Assembly: GCF_040049215.1 (NCBI RefSeq) | Contig: NZ_JBDZDN010000008.1 | Coordinates: 29,221-93,220 of the forward strand | Direction: 5' to 3' | Origin: Mesorhizobium_K sp040049215 | GTDB lineage: Bacteria > Pseudomonadota > Alphaproteobacteria > Rhizobiales > Rhizobiaceae | DNA: 64,000 nt | In this document: piece after piece, positions 61,877 to 64,000 of the stretch | Numbering within the stretch: the stretch's first letter is position 1 | Layout of the letters: each line of letters starts with the position of its first letter | Notes under the pieces: model-generated | Databases searched by the model: none | What the model was told of the DNA's origin: nothing | Seen by the model: only the letters and a program-made list of their open reading frames with translations | Position numbers and translations under genes: made by a program

Positions 61877-62581
61877 ATGGCAAGCGAATACGCGGTAATG
61901 GCGTCGATCATTCTTGTACACGGCGGCTTCGTTGACGGCTCCGGCTGGCAGGGTGTTTACGGCGCGCTGAGGAAGGACGGTTATAACGTCACCATCGTGC
62001 AGAATCCGACAAAGTCACTAGCAGATGATGTCGCGTTCACCCGGCGTGCGATTGCGGCACAGGACGGCCCCGTTGTTCTTGTGGGCCATTCCTATGGAGG
62101 CGTCGTCGTCACCGAGGCGGGAACGGATGAGAAGGTGAGGGCGGTCGTCTACATCGCAGCCTTTGCGCCCGACAAGGGCGAGTCGGTATCAACGCTGATC
62201 GCGAACCCGCCGCCGGGGGCACCGGTGCCGCCCATTCTGCCACCAGTCGACGGCTTTCTCGCCCTCGACAAAGCGAAGTTCGCGGCCTCCTTTGCTGCTG
62301 ACGTAGATGCAGAAACGGCCGCGTTCATGGCAGACTCGCAGGTGCCGTGGGGAGTCGAGGCGTTGACAGGCGCCGTTACCGCCCCGGCTTGGAAGGTGAA
62401 GCCGAGCTACTATATCGTGGCCTCTGAAGACCACATGATACCGCCGCCTGCGCAGCGCATGATGGCCGAACGCGCAGGGTCCACGGTCGCAGAGGTTGCG
62501 GGCAGCCACGCCGTTTACGTCTCCAAGCCTGGGGACGTTGCCGCATTGATCCGCCGCGCGGCGGAGGAAGTGACGCATTAG
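61877..62581 (+). CDS. Alpha/beta hydrolase (EstC-like)
   Basis: A 234-residue cytoplasmic serine hydrolase. IILVHGGFVDGSGW forms the oxyanion region, VGHSYGG is the nucleophile elbow, and EDHMIPPPAQRMMAERAG with the later GSHAVYVSKPGD supply the acid and His. Related EstC/salicylate-esterase-like proteins hydrolyse small esters or amides. I chose the ATG at 61877, preceded by GGAGGAAAG. The AraC-type regulator that follows may control it. Confidence 0.87.
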   Translation: MASEYAVMASIILVHGGFVDGSGWQGVYGALRKDGYNVTIVQNPTKSLADDVAFTRRAIAAQDGPVVLVGHSYGGVVVTEAGTDEKVRAVVYIAAFAPDKGESVSTLIANPPPGAPVPPILPPVDGFLALDKAKFAASFAADVDAETAAFMADSQVPWGVEALTGAVTAPAWKVKPSYYIVASEDHMIPPPAQRMMAERAGSTVAEVAGSHAVYVSKPGDVAALIRRAAEEVTH

Positions 62582-62604
62582 GCGCAGATGACTCGGGCAC
62601 GGTT

Positions 62605-63630
62605 TTGGTTCACAATGTGGCCGCCAGCCGTGCCCGTTCTTGCGGCACTCGGAGCATCCACGTCTTGAGCAGTCGCATAGACCGAAGTCGTTCTGACGAG
62701 GACCGCTGGGTCGGGCCACAGTTCGTGTCGGATTCCCTGCACCTGGAAAATGCGGCGACACTGACGACGAGTTCGATGTGCAAGTCTGGCATGGGGTTTG
62801 TCGAGCTCAAAGGAGATCGCGACGATGTAGGTGTTAGCGAACGCGTCCGGGACGATGCGTTCCTGGTCGCGGTTCAGCTGAAAGAGTGTCCGGACTTCGA
62901 TTTATACGCCGACCACCGTTTGTTCCCCCACCGAAACTTCGTGGCCGGCTCCATTACAATCTACGATCTGCGCACAAACCTGCTCTACGATCTTCGCCCG
63001 CCAAAAGCCGGGGACCTCCGCGACACGTTTCATGCAATCGACTTTTACTTGCCGTGTAGGGCCCTCGACGCTTTGGCCGAAGACGCTGGTTCGCCGCGTA
63101 TCGACGAGCTTCGCCACGAACCTGGGAAGCCGTTCAGGGATTCGGTCGTGAACAACCTCGTGCGCTCGATTGAGCCAACGTTGGCGGTTCCACCCGAGGA
63201 GAGAAACGCAATTTTCATCGACCATGTAGCTATGGCGCTCGCGACACATGTGGCGCACACATATGGGGGAATGCAGCTGCATCCGGTCTCAACAACCGGG
63301 AGACTGGCTCGGTGGCAAGAGCGTCGTGCCAAGGAACTCCTCGCAGCCAATTTGCAGGGAGGCATCACACTCACCGAGTTGTCGGGCGCATGCGGATTGT
63401 CGATACGACATTTTACGCGGGCGTTCCGTGGATCGACTGGCATGTCGCCGAATGCCTGGCTTCAACATCATCGTGTTGAAAGGGCGAAGGGCATGTTGAC
63501 GAACTCGAACCGCGTGTTAGCCGACGTCGCACTCGATTGCGGCTTTGCCGATCAGAGCCATTTTTCGCGTACTTTCCAGCGCATGGCTGGTGTCAGCCCA
63601 GGTGCTTGGCGGCGCCTATTCCGGCGCTAA
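62605..63630 (+). CDS. AraC-family regulator
   Basis: A regulator of up to 341 residues. The C-terminal 100 residues form the AraC DNA-binding domain: LTELSGACGLSIRHFTRAF as the first helix-turn-helix and LADVALDCGFADQSHFSRTF as the second. The N-terminal part is a cupin-like sensor (FYLPCRALDALAEDAG) seen in rhizobial AraC proteins. The start is uncertain: the frame opens at a TTG (62605), with an internal TTG at 62665 and an ATG at 62776; none has a strong ribosome site. It lies 23 nt after the hydrolase gene. Confidence 0.85.
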   Translation: MVHNVAASRARSCGTRSIHVLSSRIDRSRSDEDRWVGPQFVSDSLHLENAATLTTSSMCKSGMGFVELKGDRDDVGVSERVRDDAFLVAVQLKECPDFDLYADHRLFPHRNFVAGSITIYDLRTNLLYDLRPPKAGDLRDTFHAIDFYLPCRALDALAEDAGSPRIDELRHEPGKPFRDSVVNNLVRSIEPTLAVPPEERNAIFIDHVAMALATHVAHTYGGMQLHPVSTTGRLARWQERRAKELLAANLQGGITLTELSGACGLSIRHFTRAFRGSTGMSPNAWLQHHRVERAKGMLTNSNRVLADVALDCGFADQSHFSRTFQRMAGVSPGAWRRLFRR

Positions 63631-63809
63631 CACCCTTTTCGCTTCTCATCGGCTCGACAACTCACCAGCGTACGAAATCGGGCGAATAAAACCGGCGATG
63701 TCCGGGTTATCACGTTGCTGGTCCAAAGCTGCCTGTCTGCCTTTGATGCGGTGGACGGCTCTCCTCCCTCTCTGCGGTATGATCGCGGGATTAGAGCTGG
63801 AGGAGCGCG

Positions 63810-64000
63810 ATGATGAGCAACGTTACGACGATCGGTCTGGATATCGCGAAGTCCGTGTTTCAAGTGCACGGCGTGGCTGCGGCCGGTGAGGTTGTCATCC
63901 GAAGGAAGCTGACTCGTGGGCGCGTTCTGGGATTCTTCGAGAAACTGCCCCGATGCCTGGTCGGGATCGAGGCTTGCAGTTCGTCGCATTATTGGGCTCG
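63810..64000 (+). CDS. IS110-family transposase, N-terminal part
   Basis: The first 63 codons of a DEDD transposase, cut by the window edge. VTTIGLDIAKSVFQVHGV carries the first Asp of the RuvC-like site, and CLVGIEACSSSHYWAR the Glu-containing second motif. GGAGGAGCG precedes two adjacent ATG codons (63810 and 63813). The upstream 130 bp should hold the element's left end, but I cannot define it from one side. Confidence 0.85.
   Translation, partial: MMSNVTTIGLDIAKSVFQVHGVAAAGEVVIRRKLTRGRVLGFFEKLPRCLVGIEACSSSHYWA

Overview
The window looks like chromosome or large-replicon DNA of an alphaproteobacterium of the order Hyphomicrobiales, most likely a Mesorhizobium-like rhizobium. The reasons are GC-rich DNA, glxBCD-glnT and soxBDA gene sets, CUT2 and PAAT ABC transporters, a recombinase-DUF2924-DUF3489 module, and FNR/FixK-type boxes around stress genes. 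The genus is inferred from gene content, not from a marker gene.

Region 1 (1-10.97 kb) is a one-carbon/methylamine-type module. It holds soxB-soxD-soxA (minus strand, soxA cut by the window edge), a divergent GlxA-type AraC regulator, glxB-glxC-glxD, a type III glutamine synthetase-like gene and glyA. The set matches the parts of the N-methylglutamate pathway: glutamine-synthetase-like ligase, three-subunit synthase and sarcosine-oxidase-like dehydrogenase. An IS5-family element sits between glxA and glxB. Between glnT and glyA lies a scar made of a folD start joined to an fhs end.

Region 2 (11-17 kb) is a patchwork: a complete IS21-family element, an EamA transporter, an alpha/beta hydrolase whose start abuts an IS3 orfA fragment, an M20 amidohydrolase and an acyl-CoA dehydrogenase remnant.

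Region 3 (17-37.3 kb) is the most distinctive part, an apparently uncharacterised sugar or sugar-acid catabolic island. It encodes three short-chain dehydrogenases (two lacking the catalytic Tyr), two enolase-superfamily dehydratases, a split transketolase, a fused E1alpha-E1beta-lipoyl protein, a D-2-hydroxyacid dehydrogenase, an SMP-30 lactonase, a CUT2 sugar ABC transporter and a PAAT-type ABC transporter without an ATPase. LacI and GntR/UTRA regulators are included. I see no sugar kinase and no aldolase. Two repeated sites tie the island together: a TGATACCGGTACCA operator (two copies, overlapping three promoters) and a GATTATAATAGC-like site (four copies).

Region 4 (37.4-42.2 kb) is a phage-derived fragment with a terminase large subunit, a DUF5681 protein, a ParB-methyltransferase fusion and an unknown protein, but no capsid genes.

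Region 5 (42.3-57.9 kb) is a stress or low-oxygen block: phosphofructokinase, an acyl-CoA synthetase-E1alpha-E1beta-E2-ACP operon with 4-nt overlaps throughout, a hibernation-factor/cold-shock fusion, a CBS protein, an ABC transporter whose binding-protein gene is fused behind a PolX fragment, a broken universal stress protein, GroEL, an AI-2E family transporter, a CarS-like membrane protein and a phosphoesterase. Boxes of the TTGAT-N4-ATCAA type lie before pfkB and CBS and between groEL and the transporter gene.

Region 6 (58-64 kb) is a site-specific recombination island (large serine recombinase, DUF2924, DUF3489) beside a truncated transposase, then an alpha/beta hydrolase, an AraC regulator and the start of an IS110-family transposase at the window edge. 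A diverged 211-212 bp repeat is shared between 41.99 kb and 58.52 kb.
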